Shown here: positions 33,914-42,748 of the stretch, one piece after another
Layout of the letters: each line of letters starts with the position of its first letter
Numbering within the stretch: the stretch's first letter is position 1
DNA from: Bacillota bacterium
GTDB taxonomy: Bacteria; Bacillota; Clostridia; Christensenellales; SZUA-584
Direction of reading: 5' to 3'
DNA: 64,000 nt
Assembly (NCBI GenBank): GCA_023410595.1
Contig: JAEYPO010000001.1
Span: forward strand, 62,001 to 126,000
Program-made: the position numbers and the translations under genes
The notes under the pieces: generated by a model
Told to the model about the DNA's origin: nothing
What the model saw: the letters and a program-made list of their open reading frames with translations, nothing else
The model's database searches: none

Positions 33914-34540
33914 ATGAGTAATTTCAGAGATCAGTTTAGCGGACGCGAATTTGGCGTACGCAATCTGCGTGATGACTGTGAGCGCCATGACGACCGCCGT
34001 GATGACCGCGACCGCCGTGATGACTGCGACCGCCGTAATGACCGCGACCACCGTGATGAGCGTGATAATAGGCGCGAAGGGACGCAGGTTGTGCTGAACG
34101 CGGCTACCGGCGGCGCAGGTCCGCTTCGTATAAAAAAGATGGATAGCCGTATTACGATTGTAAGCGTTACGCTGGATGCTGATGATATAGATGATCTGTC
34201 CGTATTGCTTAACTTTACAAGCATCATTGTACTTCCGGAGGATTCCTCTGTTGACCTGAACTTTGAAGTGCTTCGTTCGAGAAACGGCAAAGAGCCTATA
34301 CGTATAGGCCCGACGTTTACGTTCTCTGAAGAAACGGAAGAGTGTGAATCGGAATCCTTCGGTTTCCAGGTGTTCGACAGTGACTTGGAAGGCGGCACGT
34401 TCACGTATACCGTAATACTGACCACAAACTCGGTTATGGAGAAGAGAATGGTGCATGAAGGGATGAAGGAGAAATCCTGCGGCGTGTCTATTATCAACGC
34501 AACATTGAGCGCGTTGGGCGTAGAAAAACAGTGCCGGTAA
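33914..34540 (+). CDS. DUF4489-like protein with N-terminal Arg/Asp-rich repeat
   Basis: 208 residues. Residues ~18-55 are a low-complexity run of D, R, H, N and C built on the unit DRRDDRDRRDD, encoded by tandem ~18-base repeats (33971-34080). The rest (~58-205, QVVLNAATGGAGPLRIKKMD and later beta-rich segments) resembles DUF4489 of Clostridia, possibly a spore-surface protein. Repeat number may vary between strains. Strong ribosome site GGGAG. Confidence 0.72.
   Translation: MSNFRDQFSGREFGVRNLRDDCERHDDRRDDRDRRDDCDRRNDRDHRDERDNRREGTQVVLNAATGGAGPLRIKKMDSRITIVSVTLDADDIDDLSVLLNFTSIIVLPEDSSVDLNFEVLRSRNGKEPIRIGPTFTFSEETEECESESFGFQVFDSDLEGGTFTYTVILTTNSVMEKRMVHEGMKEKSCGVSIINATLSALGVEKQCR
33971..34080 (+). 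repeat. Tandem short-unit repeat in coding sequence
   Basis: About six imperfect units of the pattern GACCGCCGTGATGACCGC encode the Asp/Arg-rich tract. Short coding repeats like this can expand or contract by slippage. Confidence 0.7.
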
Positions 34541-34573
34541 AATATACGGGAAACAGTTCCCGATAAAATATAA

Positions 34574-34603
34574 GGCGGCTTATACGGGCCGCCATTATTT
34601 TTA
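34574..34603 (+). terminator. Terminator of the DUF4489-like gene
   Basis: GGCGGC (34574-34579) pairs with GCCGCC (34588-34593), then ATTATTTTT. Confidence 0.75.
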
Positions 34604-34631
34604 CGGGAGTATTAGCCGGAAGGAACATAAT

Positions 34632-34709
34632 ATGCTATTATATTCCTTAGCAAGGCGCAGCTACTCCGTTATATTAAGACTGTTCGTCTGTATTTTGAGC
34701 GTCGGCTAA
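34632..34709 (+). CDS. Possible 25-residue hydrophobic peptide
   Basis: ATG at 34632 follows GGAAGGAACATAAT, a fair ribosome site. The product is MLLYSLARRSYSVILRLFV plus six residues: one basic patch in a hydrophobic helix. It could be a membrane microprotein, a leader before enolase, or chance. No homologue recognised. Confidence 0.3.
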   Translation: MLLYSLARRSYSVILRLFVCILSVG

Positions 34710-34755
34710 GGTAATAATAATGCTTGAGCCAGCCTAATGAAAGGAAGTATATTTT

Positions 34756-36063
34756 ATGTTTACTATCGTAGATGTTTTTGCAAGGGAGATACTGGACAGC
34801 CGTGGCAACCCCACGGTAGAGGCGCAGGTGGAGCTTTCAGGGGGCGCGAGTGCCCAGGCGTCGGTACCATCGGGCGCTTCGACAGGCAAGTTTGAGGCTG
34901 TGGAGCTGCGCGACGGGTCGGAAGAAAGGTACCTGGGGCGCGGGGTAAAACGAGCTGTGGAGAACGTCAACAACGATATTGCCGAACTTCTAATCGGCAT
35001 GGACGCACAGAACCAGGCGGATATAGACATAGCGATGATCGCGCTTGACGGCACGCCCAACAAGTCGAAGCTGGGCGCCAACGCCATACTCGCGGTGTCG
35101 CTCGCCGTGGCAAAGGCGGCGGCGATACAGTGCGAGATGCCGCTTTACCGTTACATAGGCGGCTGCAACGCAAGGACTCTGCCCGTGCCTATGATGAACA
35201 TACTAAACGGCGGCAAGCACGCGGACAACAGCGTCGACATACAAGAATTCATGATAATGCCGGTGGGCACACAGACTTTCAGGACGGCGCTGCGCATGAG
35301 CGCCGAGGTGTTCCATTACCTGAAAAAAGTACTCAAGGCCAAAGGCTACAGCACGTCGGTGGGCGATGAGGGAGGTTACGCGCCGAATCTTAAATCCAAC
35401 GAAGAAGCAATTGAGGTCATACTCGAGGCAATAACGCAGGCGGGGTATAAGCCCAAAGAGGATTTCATGATAGCGGTGGACGCGGCGGCGAGCGAGATGT
35501 ACGAGGCCGCTAAGGCGGGAGGCCAGGACGGGAAATACTTCTTCTGGAAGTCGGGGCAGACAAGAACTGCGGAAGAGATGGTTTCCTTCTGGGAAAACCT
35601 CTGCATGCAGTACCCCATAATATCGCTCGAGGACGGGCTCGCTGAGGAAGACTGGCAGGGCTGGCGCCTGTTAACGCAAAGGCTGGGCGGTAAAGTTCAG
35701 ATAGTGGGTGACGACCTGTTCGTGACGAACACCGAGCGCCTGTCGCGCGGCATAAAAGAGAACATAGCCAACAGCATACTGATAAAGGTCAACCAGATTG
35801 GCACGCTTACAGAGACGCTCGAGGCTGTTAATATGGCGCACCGCGCGGGTTATACGGCCGTTATAAGCCACCGCTCGGGCGAGACGGAGGACACAACGAT
35901 AGCCGACCTTGCGGTAGGGGTATGCGCGGGGCAGATAAAGACGGGAGCACCCTCAAGGACCGATCGCGTGGCGAAATATAACCAGCTGCTGCGCATAGAC
36001 GAGGAGCTTGCGCTTACTGCCGTATATCCGGGCATGAACGCATTCTTTAACATCCGCAAGTAA
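34756..36063 (+). CDS. eno: Enolase
   Basis: 435 residues; glycolytic conversion of 2-phosphoglycerate to phosphoenolpyruvate. Motifs: AREILDSRGNPT, SVPSGASTGKFEA, the catalytic SVGDEGGYAP, ISLEDGLAEED, and SHRSGETEDTTIADLAV. Length is normal. AAAGGAAG precedes the ATG. It is convergent with the YkvI-like gene, with no gap between stops. Confidence 0.98.
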   Translation: MFTIVDVFAREILDSRGNPTVEAQVELSGGASAQASVPSGASTGKFEAVELRDGSEERYLGRGVKRAVENVNNDIAELLIGMDAQNQADIDIAMIALDGTPNKSKLGANAILAVSLAVAKAAAIQCEMPLYRYIGGCNARTLPVPMMNILNGGKHADNSVDIQEFMIMPVGTQTFRTALRMSAEVFHYLKKVLKAKGYSTSVGDEGGYAPNLKSNEEAIEVILEAITQAGYKPKEDFMIAVDAAASEMYEAAKAGGQDGKYFFWKSGQTRTAEEMVSFWENLCMQYPIISLEDGLAEEDWQGWRLLTQRLGGKVQIVGDDLFVTNTERLSRGIKENIANSILIKVNQIGTLTETLEAVNMAHRAGYTAVISHRSGETEDTTIADLAVGVCAGQIKTGAPSRTDRVAKYNQLLRIDEELALTAVYPGMNAFFNIRK

Positions 36064-37119
36064 CTACATAAACATACCGCGCTTCTTTATCCAGACGTAT
36101 ATTGCGCCTGCGAAGAAGAGCAGCGCTCCGTAGCCTATGGCGGGGTAGAGGAACCTCACGAGATTGGAAAACCCGAGCTGCCCCGCCGAAAAAGCTCCCG
36201 CGGCCGCAAGCGTTATCAGCAGCGTTTTAGGCAGTGAAAACGACATTCTTTGCGAGAATCCGTAAAGGTCGCCTATGGCTGTCGAATAGATTTCAGCAAA
36301 TATTACTACGGCGAACAGCAGCCGGACGGGAGCAGACACGCTGGCTGCTACCGCTATCATGGGTACTTCCAAAGTAGCTACGTCCGTAATGTTCGTCATA
36401 AGGCAGAAGTTTATAGCCGCTATGCCAAAGCCGAGCCCGGCTGCGCCCAGCAGCGCCCCGCCGAGCAGGCTTTTTTTGCTTTTCGCGTTCGCGCCCAGCG
36501 GAGCGAGTATGGCTATGGCTGTGACGAGGTTGTATGAGGCGTAATTGACCGCGGATAGAAACCAGTCGGGAGTCGCCGAAGCCACCGACTTGCTCGCTTC
36601 CAGCTCCTCCCGTGTGAGGGGGTTTTCCGAAACATTTGTGACGAAGATCAAAAAGAGCATTGCTATCAGCAGCGGTACGACCGCGCTTATGGCGTTTACT
36701 ACGCCTTTTGTGCCCGTCATCACCGTAAGCACTGAAAGAGAGGCCATAACGAGCATGCCCCAAACCGGCGCCGCGCCGAACTGCTCTCGGAACACAGCCC
36801 CGGCGCCCGCTATCATAACTCCGAACCCGCCGAAAAGAAACACCGTGATTATTATGTCTATCGCGCCGCCCAAAATTTTTCCGTTCGTGAACCGCACGAC
36901 CTCAAGATGCGAGCGCGCGCGAAGGCTTTTTCCCAGCAGCAGCGCGGTATACCCGAAAAAAAAGAACAGCGCTGTTGCGACTGCGATTCCCCATAGTCCC
37001 ATCGCGCCGTGAGCGGTAAAAAACCGAAGTATCTCCTGGCCCGAGGAAAACCCCGCGCCTACAACCGTGCCTATATATGCGCCCGCTATACGAAACATGC
37101 CTATCGAAGTATTCTTCAA
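36064..37119 (-). CDS. YkvI-like membrane transporter
   Basis: About 351 residues with ~10 hydrophobic segments and the opening GAYIGTVVGAGFSSGQEILRFF typical of the YkvI group of APC-like transporters. TTG at 37119 follows GGAGGGCGGGGAG and gives a normal family N-terminus; earlier in-frame ATG/TTG codons to 37161 lack a ribosome site. Substrate unknown. Confidence 0.83.
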   Translation of the reverse strand: MKNTSIGMFRIAGAYIGTVVGAGFSSGQEILRFFTAHGAMGLWGIAVATALFFFFGYTALLLGKSLRARSHLEVVRFTNGKILGGAIDIIITVFLFGGFGVMIAGAGAVFREQFGAAPVWGMLVMASLSVLTVMTGTKGVVNAISAVVPLLIAMLFLIFVTNVSENPLTREELEASKSVASATPDWFLSAVNYASYNLVTAIAILAPLGANAKSKKSLLGGALLGAAGLGFGIAAINFCLMTNITDVATLEVPMIAVAASVSAPVRLLFAVVIFAEIYSTAIGDLYGFSQRMSFSLPKTLLITLAAAGAFSAGQLGFSNLVRFLYPAIGYGALLFFAGAIYVWIKKRGMFM

Positions 37120-37260
37120 CTCCCCGCCCTCCATATACATTCTATTACGCCGCGCGGCCAAGATATGTCTGACACATACAAGGCCGTACCGTATGGGCGG
37201 GATAATATAAAAACAAAGCCGGACATATTATTAGGTATACCGAACGAGGAGGTTACATAT

Positions 37261-38178
37261 ATGCCGGCAAACAATACATACATTGAAGATTCTCTGGAGC
37301 TTAATCTTTTCTATCTGCGCATCATGAAAGAGCACGCGCTGTTTATGCAGCTGGCGTTCACCCCGAAAAATAAAGATTTAGGGGTGCAGGCTGAAAGCAT
37401 AAGGCTGCGCATGAATGATCTGATGTTCCAGACGATACAGGTATCAAGAGGGTATTTAAGCGAGGCGGTGATGTCTTCGGGCGAGCTTTTTACGCGCTAC
37501 ACGGAGGAGGCCGAGCGCCAGACGCAAAATCTAACGGGCGTGCCTATGGATATGCAGTTAACACTCGAAGAGTATAATCTCGCAGGCGCGGCTGCGGCGG
37601 CGCCGTCGATACAGCAGACAGTAGACGGAATAAACTATAGTGCCGCAAGCCTTACGGGCGAGCTGCTGCAATTAAAACAGCGGGTGCACAGCGATGTTAT
37701 GGCCTGCATGATATTCACAAGTATCTACCCTCTGCAGATAGACCACTTGATAAGGGAAGCGGAGAATTACTTAAGGATGCTCGACCGCCTTAGCGCGCGA
37801 CAGCTTCAGATGGGCCCGCAGGAGCTTGCTGATGAACAGGCGCTGATGGACAGACTTATGGGAGAACACGCACTGTTCATTGACGGCCTTCTCGACCCTG
37901 CGGAAACAGCCCTTAAAACGAAGGCGCGCGCTTTTTACCCTGAGTTCCACCGGCTCTCGCAGCAGGCAATGGCTGCGAAGAGAGCGCCACAGACGCTGCC
38001 CGTTTTGACCCATCGCACCATACCCGCGGTGCAGAATATTGTAAATTTCAAATCGCAGGGCGCAGACGGCATACTGTCCTGCAAAATACGCTCGATAATA
38101 CAGCCGCTGCTTGCCGACCACGTGCTGCGCGAAGCGAACTATTACCTGCGTATACTTAAAGAGACGCTGGGGCAGTAA
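37261..38178 (+). CDS. DUF2935 family protein
   Basis: 305 residues, all-helical, with two related halves, each with an EHALFMQ/EHALFIDG motif and late His residues, the DUF2935 pattern (possible metal-binding four-helix bundles). Clostridial members are sometimes spore-associated; function not established. GAGGAGGTT lies seven bases before ATG 37261, so longer frames are rejected. Confidence 0.87.
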   Translation: MPANNTYIEDSLELNLFYLRIMKEHALFMQLAFTPKNKDLGVQAESIRLRMNDLMFQTIQVSRGYLSEAVMSSGELFTRYTEEAERQTQNLTGVPMDMQLTLEEYNLAGAAAAAPSIQQTVDGINYSAASLTGELLQLKQRVHSDVMACMIFTSIYPLQIDHLIREAENYLRMLDRLSARQLQMGPQELADEQALMDRLMGEHALFIDGLLDPAETALKTKARAFYPEFHRLSQQAMAAKRAPQTLPVLTHRTIPAVQNIVNFKSQGADGILSCKIRSIIQPLLADHVLREANYYLRILKETLGQ

Positions 38179-38196
38179 CAGGAGTTTTTCTATATG

Positions 38197-38424
38197 TCAT
38201 TTTCTCCCGCCGCGCTCGCAGTACGGCGGCCTTTTTTTATACGGGGTCCCCGACAAGTCGTGAGGCTTGATGGGGTGTGAATGGTGCTGCCTGCAAAGAT
38301 CGCAAAGGCTATGCCTTTTGCAGCCTGTCCTGGGGCACGGGCAGTCCTCCCTTACGAGCCCATCATACGCCACCCGCTCCTCTTCGTGTTTCTCGCTGTC
38401 CCTGTGCCGCTGCTTGTCGCTCAT
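38197..38424 (-). CDS. Small Cys-rich protein with repeat-derived C-terminus
   Basis: 75 residues. A charged N-terminus is followed by CPCPRTGCKRHSLCDLCRQHH (Cys/His cluster, probable zinc site), a pattern seen in small Clostridial proteins. AAAGGA precedes the ATG on the minus strand. The last ~25 residues (from HPIKPHDLSG) are encoded by family-B repeat B2 and the overlapping terminator, so the original stop was probably lost. Confidence 0.65.
   Translation of the reverse strand: MSDKQRHRDSEKHEEERVAYDGLVREDCPCPRTGCKRHSLCDLCRQHHSHPIKPHDLSGTPYKKRPPYCERGGRK
38207..38238 (+). terminator. Terminator of the DUF2935 gene
   Basis: CCGCCG (38207-38212) pairs with CGGCGG (38224-38229), followed by seven T. 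Confidence 0.8.
38239..38280 (+). repeat. Family-B palindromic repeat, copy B2
   Basis: ATACGGGGTCCCCGACAAGT then CGTGAGGCTTGATGGGGTGTG. Lies right after a terminator T-run, and read on the other strand forms the C-terminus of the Cys-rich protein. Confidence 0.75.
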
Positions 38425-38495
38425 ATCATCTGTCCTTTATTTGACCGTATTTGTCAGTTGTGACAAAAATATTATATCATAAGTATGCGCGAGTA

Positions 38496-38533
38496 TAAAA
38501 AACAATCCCCGAGGAAATATTTCCTGCGGGGAT
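38496..38533 (-). terminator. Terminator of the TetR-desaturase operon
   Basis: ATCCCCG (38505-38511) pairs with CGGGGAT (38527-38533), inner AGGAAA/TTTCCT also pairs, and on the minus strand it is followed by TGTTTTTTAT. Confidence 0.85.
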
Positions 38534-38553
38534 AATGAACCGATATCTGTTAT

Positions 38554-40062
38554 TTAATCGCGATATGCAGGTGCCTGGGCTGTTTTGAATTCTATGCCGT
38601 TTTGTATGCACAGTCTTTGAGCGGCGAACCTGCCCGAAGCGCTCGCGCCCGGCAGCCCTCCCGGCGGCAGCGTCCACATGCCCGCCATAATGAAGTTGTC
38701 AAGGCCGAGAAGCAGCCCCGAAAAGTACTGCGGTATGTCTTTGTCTACTCCCGTCCACGACATCCAAGAGCCTCTCCATGCGCTGCAGAACTTCTGATAT
38801 GTCATAGGCGTCACTACGTCCGTGACCTCTATATGTCCTTCCGTCTCGGGGAAGCGCGCCGTTACTGCGCTTATCGCGTCATCGGTTAGTTTGCGCTTTT
38901 CCGCCTCGTATTTTTCCTTGTCGCCATAAAGCTCGTTCCAGTAATCGTAATCGGACGAGTAATAACATGCGAGCACCGCCTTGCCCTCGGGCGCGAAGCT
39001 CTTATCATAGCTGTAGTTCAGTATGTTCACGTTTTCATCCTCCATACCGCCGAGCATTACGGGCTGTTTGCGCCGGACTGTTATGCTGCGCGTGCTGTCG
39101 CTTAACTCAGTTCCCACGCCCAGGAATACTATGGAGCATGTAGGAGTCGTATACCGTTTTGGCTCGCTGAACAGCTTATCGTAAACAGGCGGAGTATATT
39201 TATCGTCGAGCAGGAGCTTAAGCGTAGCGTATCCGTCCGCACACGATACAATATGGTCGCCGAGTATCTCCCTGCCGCCTGCAAGCCTTATGCCCGTTGC
39301 TTTTCCCGACTCTATGATTATTTTGTCGGCCTTTGCCTTATAAAAAACTCTTCCGCCCAGTTCCAGATATCTCTTTTCCATCCTGCGCGCTATTTCCCGC
39401 GAACCGCCTTCCGGGCATCCGCAGTCACCGGAGTTCATGCCGCCCAGCGTCGAGAGCAGCGACAAAGAAGTATAATCCTTATTGAAGAACCCTAAAAGAG
39501 CCCGCTTAATAAGAGGATTCGTAAACTGTTCCACGACCTGACCGATCGTCATTTTGCTGTATTTTTGCACCTTCCCCAGTATACCGATGTTTTTTGCCGC
39601 ATACTTTATGCCGTCGCCCGCTGTCATCATGTCCATCGGTTTGTCGAGAGGCATGCCGAAGTTTCCAAAACCGCGTATGGCGCCGCACATTTCCTTTATG
39701 GTCTTCTTGTCTTCGGGCGCTATCTCGAGCAGGTGCTTTTCCAGCCTGTCTGTGTTTGTGTACAATATAACCGACTTGCCGTCTTCCTCGTAGCGTGTAA
39801 ACACATCGTGGTTTATAACCTTTACTGAATCGCCCAGCGCTCCCGTATCGCGCCACAGACCGTTAAGCGACGTGCGCGGTTTTGAGCCTACGAGCCAGTG
39901 CACACATCCGTCGAAATGGTAATCGCCCCTGTCCCAGCCGGTGCATTCGCCTCCGGGTATGGTGTGCGATTCATATATTTCCGTATCAAACCCATTTAGC
40001 CGCGCATAGATGCCGCACGTCAGGCCGGCAATGCCTGCGCCGATGATTATTACCTTCTTCAT
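38554..40062 (-). CDS. FAD-dependent oxidoreductase, phytoene desaturase (CrtI)-like
   Basis: 502 residues. FAD-binding GxGxxG (VIIIGAGIAGLTCGIYARLN, 4-23), RXGG-like segment, and a C-terminal WTLPPGGLPGASASGRFAA typical of CrtI-type desaturases. No phytoene synthase or other carotenoid gene is near, so the substrate may be another lipid or isoprenoid. The TetR gene is 24 bases upstream in the same direction, likely one operon. Confidence 0.87.
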   Translation of the reverse strand: MKKVIIIGAGIAGLTCGIYARLNGFDTEIYESHTIPGGECTGWDRGDYHFDGCVHWLVGSKPRTSLNGLWRDTGALGDSVKVINHDVFTRYEEDGKSVILYTNTDRLEKHLLEIAPEDKKTIKEMCGAIRGFGNFGMPLDKPMDMMTAGDGIKYAAKNIGILGKVQKYSKMTIGQVVEQFTNPLIKRALLGFFNKDYTSLSLLSTLGGMNSGDCGCPEGGSREIARRMEKRYLELGGRVFYKAKADKIIIESGKATGIRLAGGREILGDHIVSCADGYATLKLLLDDKYTPPVYDKLFSEPKRYTTPTCSIVFLGVGTELSDSTRSITVRRKQPVMLGGMEDENVNILNYSYDKSFAPEGKAVLACYYSSDYDYWNELYGDKEKYEAEKRKLTDDAISAVTARFPETEGHIEVTDVVTPMTYQKFCSAWRGSWMSWTGVDKDIPQYFSGLLLGLDNFIMAGMWTLPPGGLPGASASGRFAAQRLCIQNGIEFKTAQAPAYRD

Positions 40063-40086
40063 ATTTTTGTACCTCTAAATATATAA

Positions 40087-40686
40087 TTATTTTCTGACCA
40101 TGTTAACGAGTATCTCGGGGTCTGGCATAATAAAGTCTTTCATTGCGAGTTTATACATGGCAAGCCCCTGTATCGCCGCGAAAAACGTTAGCGCCATGCC
40201 ATAGGCGTCGCCGTCTTTCACCTCGCCCGCCTGCTGGCCCGCCGTGAGTATTCGCGCCATCGCCTGCAGCGATATATCCGAAGTGTTTATTAGCTCCTCA
40301 TATTGTGCGCCGGGCGTTTCCATTACGGAGGCGTGGGCGACTATAAGGAAGTAGTACGCAAAATCCTTGAAGCCCGCAATGCCGCCCAGTATGAACTTCG
40401 CCGTCTGACGCACCTTCTCGATAGGGGAGAGCGGCATGTCTTCAATTTCCAGAAGCGTTTGCGAAGACGCCGTTATCGCCCGCTTGAGCAGTTCATAAAA
40501 TATATCCTCTTTGGATTTGAAGTAATGATACACAAGACCGTGGCTCATGCCCGCGCCCGCGACGATATCGCTTATCTTCGTCGCCGCGAATCCCCTGCGG
40601 CCAAATACCTTGAGCGCCGCCGACAGTATCTGCTCCCGCCGCTCGTCTTTTATTTGCTCGTTTTGCACTTCGTTTCTCGGGCTCAT
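40087..40686 (-). CDS. TetR family transcriptional regulator
   Basis: 199 residues with an N-terminal TetR helix-turn-helix (ILSAALKVFGRRGFAATKIS and GMSHGLVYHYFKSKEDIFYE) and a larger ligand domain. Probably represses its own operon with the CrtI-like gene through the dyad in its promoter. AGGTGA precedes the ATG. Confidence 0.93.
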   Translation of the reverse strand: MSPRNEVQNEQIKDERREQILSAALKVFGRRGFAATKISDIVAGAGMSHGLVYHYFKSKEDIFYELLKRAITASSQTLLEIEDMPLSPIEKVRQTAKFILGGIAGFKDFAYYFLIVAHASVMETPGAQYEELINTSDISLQAMARILTAGQQAGEVKDGDAYGMALTFFAAIQGLAMYKLAMKDFIMPDPEILVNMVRK

Positions 40687-40708
40687 ATGTTCACCTCAGA
40701 TGTCATAT

Positions 40709-40764
40709 ACTTTGATTGATTAATCAGTCAATCAAAGTATAACACGCTGCCATATGGCTGTCAA
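40709..40764 (-). promoter_or_regulatory. TetR promoter and 30-bp dyad
   Basis: Minus strand: TTGACA (40764-40759), 17 bases, TATACT (40741-40736). A dyad with perfect 11-bp outer arms ACTTTGATTGA/TCAATCAAAGT spans 40709-40738 over the -10 and start. Confidence 0.82.
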
Positions 40765-40870
40765 TAGCAAAAGTTATTGCTTAAAATAAAAAGCCCCCCT
40801 TACTGTTGCCCAAAAACTTGGGGAGGGGAGGCAGTAAACTTAAGAGGGTATTGCTTTGCGTACAGGTATG

Positions 40871-41761
40871 CTATTCTTCCGGTTCGGCCGCGGGCGGCTG
40901 AAACTTTCTGCTCATAACATCCATGAGCAGCGCGCCCGCAAAGCCCACTGCGCAGCTCAGCACGCAGAGCAGCACTTCGCCGACGCCGCTGTACTTCATC
41001 GGCAGTATGATTACGACGGTGGATGCAATAACAAACCCTATCACCATATGATAAGCCACAGCGTAATGCTTTTTGAATATGTAGTTTATTCCGCGCGCGG
41101 ACGTCAGCGTGATAATCAGTACCCCCAACATCATAGGTATGAGAACTTCGGGGGAAAGGTCCTTGATGCCCGCGTTCATGGGCTGATACAGACCCAGAAA
41201 TATTAAAAGAGAAGAAGAACTAAGGCCCGGCACCACAAGGCTTATACCCCAGAGTATGCCGCAAACGAAGTACCACCATATGTTAGGCTGCAGCTGTATC
41301 TGCGTGCCGCCTTGAAGTATAAAAAGCAACGCCAGTATCGAGGCCGTGCTTATTATCAGCGATATCCATGCGCTTTTCGGACGTCCTTCCTTGCCCGCCT
41401 CCCTGAACAGCGAGGGAACCATTCCGGCTATGAGGCCAATAAACAGCCACTCAGCGAGATTTGAGCTCGCCTTAAACAGTATGTCCACAAGCCGCGCGAG
41501 CAAAAGGAAACCGATACCCCAGCCTATAAGCACAGGCAGCAGCAGTCCTACGTATTTTTTGAAGGTGCGCAGAGGGTGCGCGAGCAGCGCCATCATTGGC
41601 TGATAAATGCCGAACACTACGCAAAGCACGCCGCCGCTGACGCCGGGGAGTATCGCTCCCGCGCCTATTATTGCTCCCTGAAGCACCAGAAGCATCCATT
41701 TTAAAACTCTTTTTTGGGCAGCGTTGTTCCTTGCCGTGCTTATCTGCTCGTTGCGATCCAT
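40871..41761 (-). CDS. DUF368 membrane protein, probable undecaprenyl-phosphate translocase (PopT type)
   Basis: 296 residues with eight to nine hydrophobic segments and the duplicated motif GAILPGVSGG (~36-45) and VVPGLSSSSLLIFLG (~150-164), diagnostic for DUF368. Family members have been shown to recycle undecaprenyl phosphate across the membrane in cell-wall synthesis; here this is by family only. AGGAG precedes the ATG. Confidence 0.87.
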   Translation of the reverse strand: MDRNEQISTARNNAAQKRVLKWMLLVLQGAIIGAGAILPGVSGGVLCVVFGIYQPMMALLAHPLRTFKKYVGLLLPVLIGWGIGFLLLARLVDILFKASSNLAEWLFIGLIAGMVPSLFREAGKEGRPKSAWISLIISTASILALLFILQGGTQIQLQPNIWWYFVCGILWGISLVVPGLSSSSLLIFLGLYQPMNAGIKDLSPEVLIPMMLGVLIITLTSARGINYIFKKHYAVAYHMVIGFVIASTVVIILPMKYSGVGEVLLCVLSCAVGFAGALLMDVMSRKFQPPAAEPEE

Positions 41762-41919
41762 TTAATCTCCTGTAATGTTCCCATAAGCTAATAAATTTAT
41801 AGGCCAGAATAAAAAATATATATACGGCATTATAAATCTATACGCTTACACCCGTCAATGTATTAATGGAGATTTCACCAGCAAATAACTTTTAACCGCG
41901 CCCATTGCCGCACAGAAAA

Positions 41920-41967
41920 GCCTCCCCGTCATGGGGGAGGCGGAGTATGAAGCGGCATCGCTCCGCC
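41920..41967. repeat. Two-hairpin element, possible degenerate family A (A10)
   Basis: GCCTCCCC/GGGGAGGC stem followed by GGCGGAG...CTCCGCC with a 15-base loop. Relation to family A is uncertain. Confidence 0.45.
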
Positions 41968-42000
41968 TATGCAGTAACTTTCTTCAGGCGCCTTGCTTGC

Positions 42001-42735
42001 TCATACCTTCTTTTCCTGGGTTACCTTAGCGCCGCTTTGCTTTCTGTAGTGCCCCTTGTATTCCACTAGCCCTATGTCGCAGCCGCTGCCTATCGTAACG
42101 TTGTCTCCGCGCACGACCTTCGCTATCGTATTTTCCAGCGTTATGTCGTTGCCCTCGATAACGTCCGCCTCCAGTGCGGGGAAGTGAGAGCTGGACAGCA
42201 GCGCTTTTACAAGGCCGAGCCCCGTCGTTCCGAGGCTCACGCGTATCTTCTCGCCGCCTATTTCCTTCGCACGGCTCCTGTTCCAGTACAGGTGAATGTC
42301 GATATCGTCGGCGCTGAGCAGCCCGCCAATTTCAAAGAGCCCGTTGGAGTAAAATTTCTCAGCATTGCAGTCGCCTCCAATTTTAACCGAGCCGTTCACC
42401 TTAACCCGTTGCGCGTTGACGCTTTTCTTAATATCGGCAGATCCGGTGACGCTAAGCTCAGCGCAGTTTACCGCGGAGCCGAAGCTGCCCGAACCGTTCA
42501 CCTTTGCTTCTCCGCATTTTAAGTCTCCGCCTATTCGCCCCGCTCCGCTTATCCTTAAGGCGCCGCACTCAACGCTGTCCATCGTCTCGCCCGAGCCGTT
42601 GATTATAAAGTCGACGCAGTCAAGCGCTCCCGTTATCCTGCCCGAGCCGTTAATACGTACAAGGTTGTACGCGCCTCCCGAGGCCGTGCCCGAGCCGTTT
42701 ATCTTAAGGTCGGGCTTTTGCGAGTTACCGCTCAT
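42001..42735 (-). CDS. Bactofilin-like polymer-forming protein
   Basis: 244 residues of short repeated beta strands with a period of ~20 (INGSG, ISGAG, VNGSG), a right-handed beta-helix pattern like YhbE/YhbF and bactofilins. ATG 42735 lies eight bases after AAGGAGG; an upstream in-frame start to 42756 has no spacing for it. Gene partner YhbD precedes it. May form a cytoskeletal or spore-related scaffold. Confidence 0.82.
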   Translation of the reverse strand: MSGNSQKPDLKINGSGTASGGAYNLVRINGSGRITGALDCVDFIINGSGETMDSVECGALRISGAGRIGGDLKCGEAKVNGSGSFGSAVNCAELSVTGSADIKKSVNAQRVKVNGSVKIGGDCNAEKFYSNGLFEIGGLLSADDIDIHLYWNRSRAKEIGGEKIRVSLGTTGLGLVKALLSSSHFPALEADVIEGNDITLENTIAKVVRGDNVTIGSGCDIGLVEYKGHYRKQSGAKVTQEKKV

Positions 42736-42748
42736 CTCCATATCCTCC

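Noticed and set aside
37009..37260. N-terminal extension of the DUF2935 gene
   Set aside because: It overlaps the YkvI-like gene and lacks a ribosome site; ATG 37261 has a strong one.
38281..38463. 60-codon hydrophobic ORF on the plus strand
   Set aside because: Antisense to the Cys-rich minus-strand gene, which has a ribosome site and a clear Cys/His motif.
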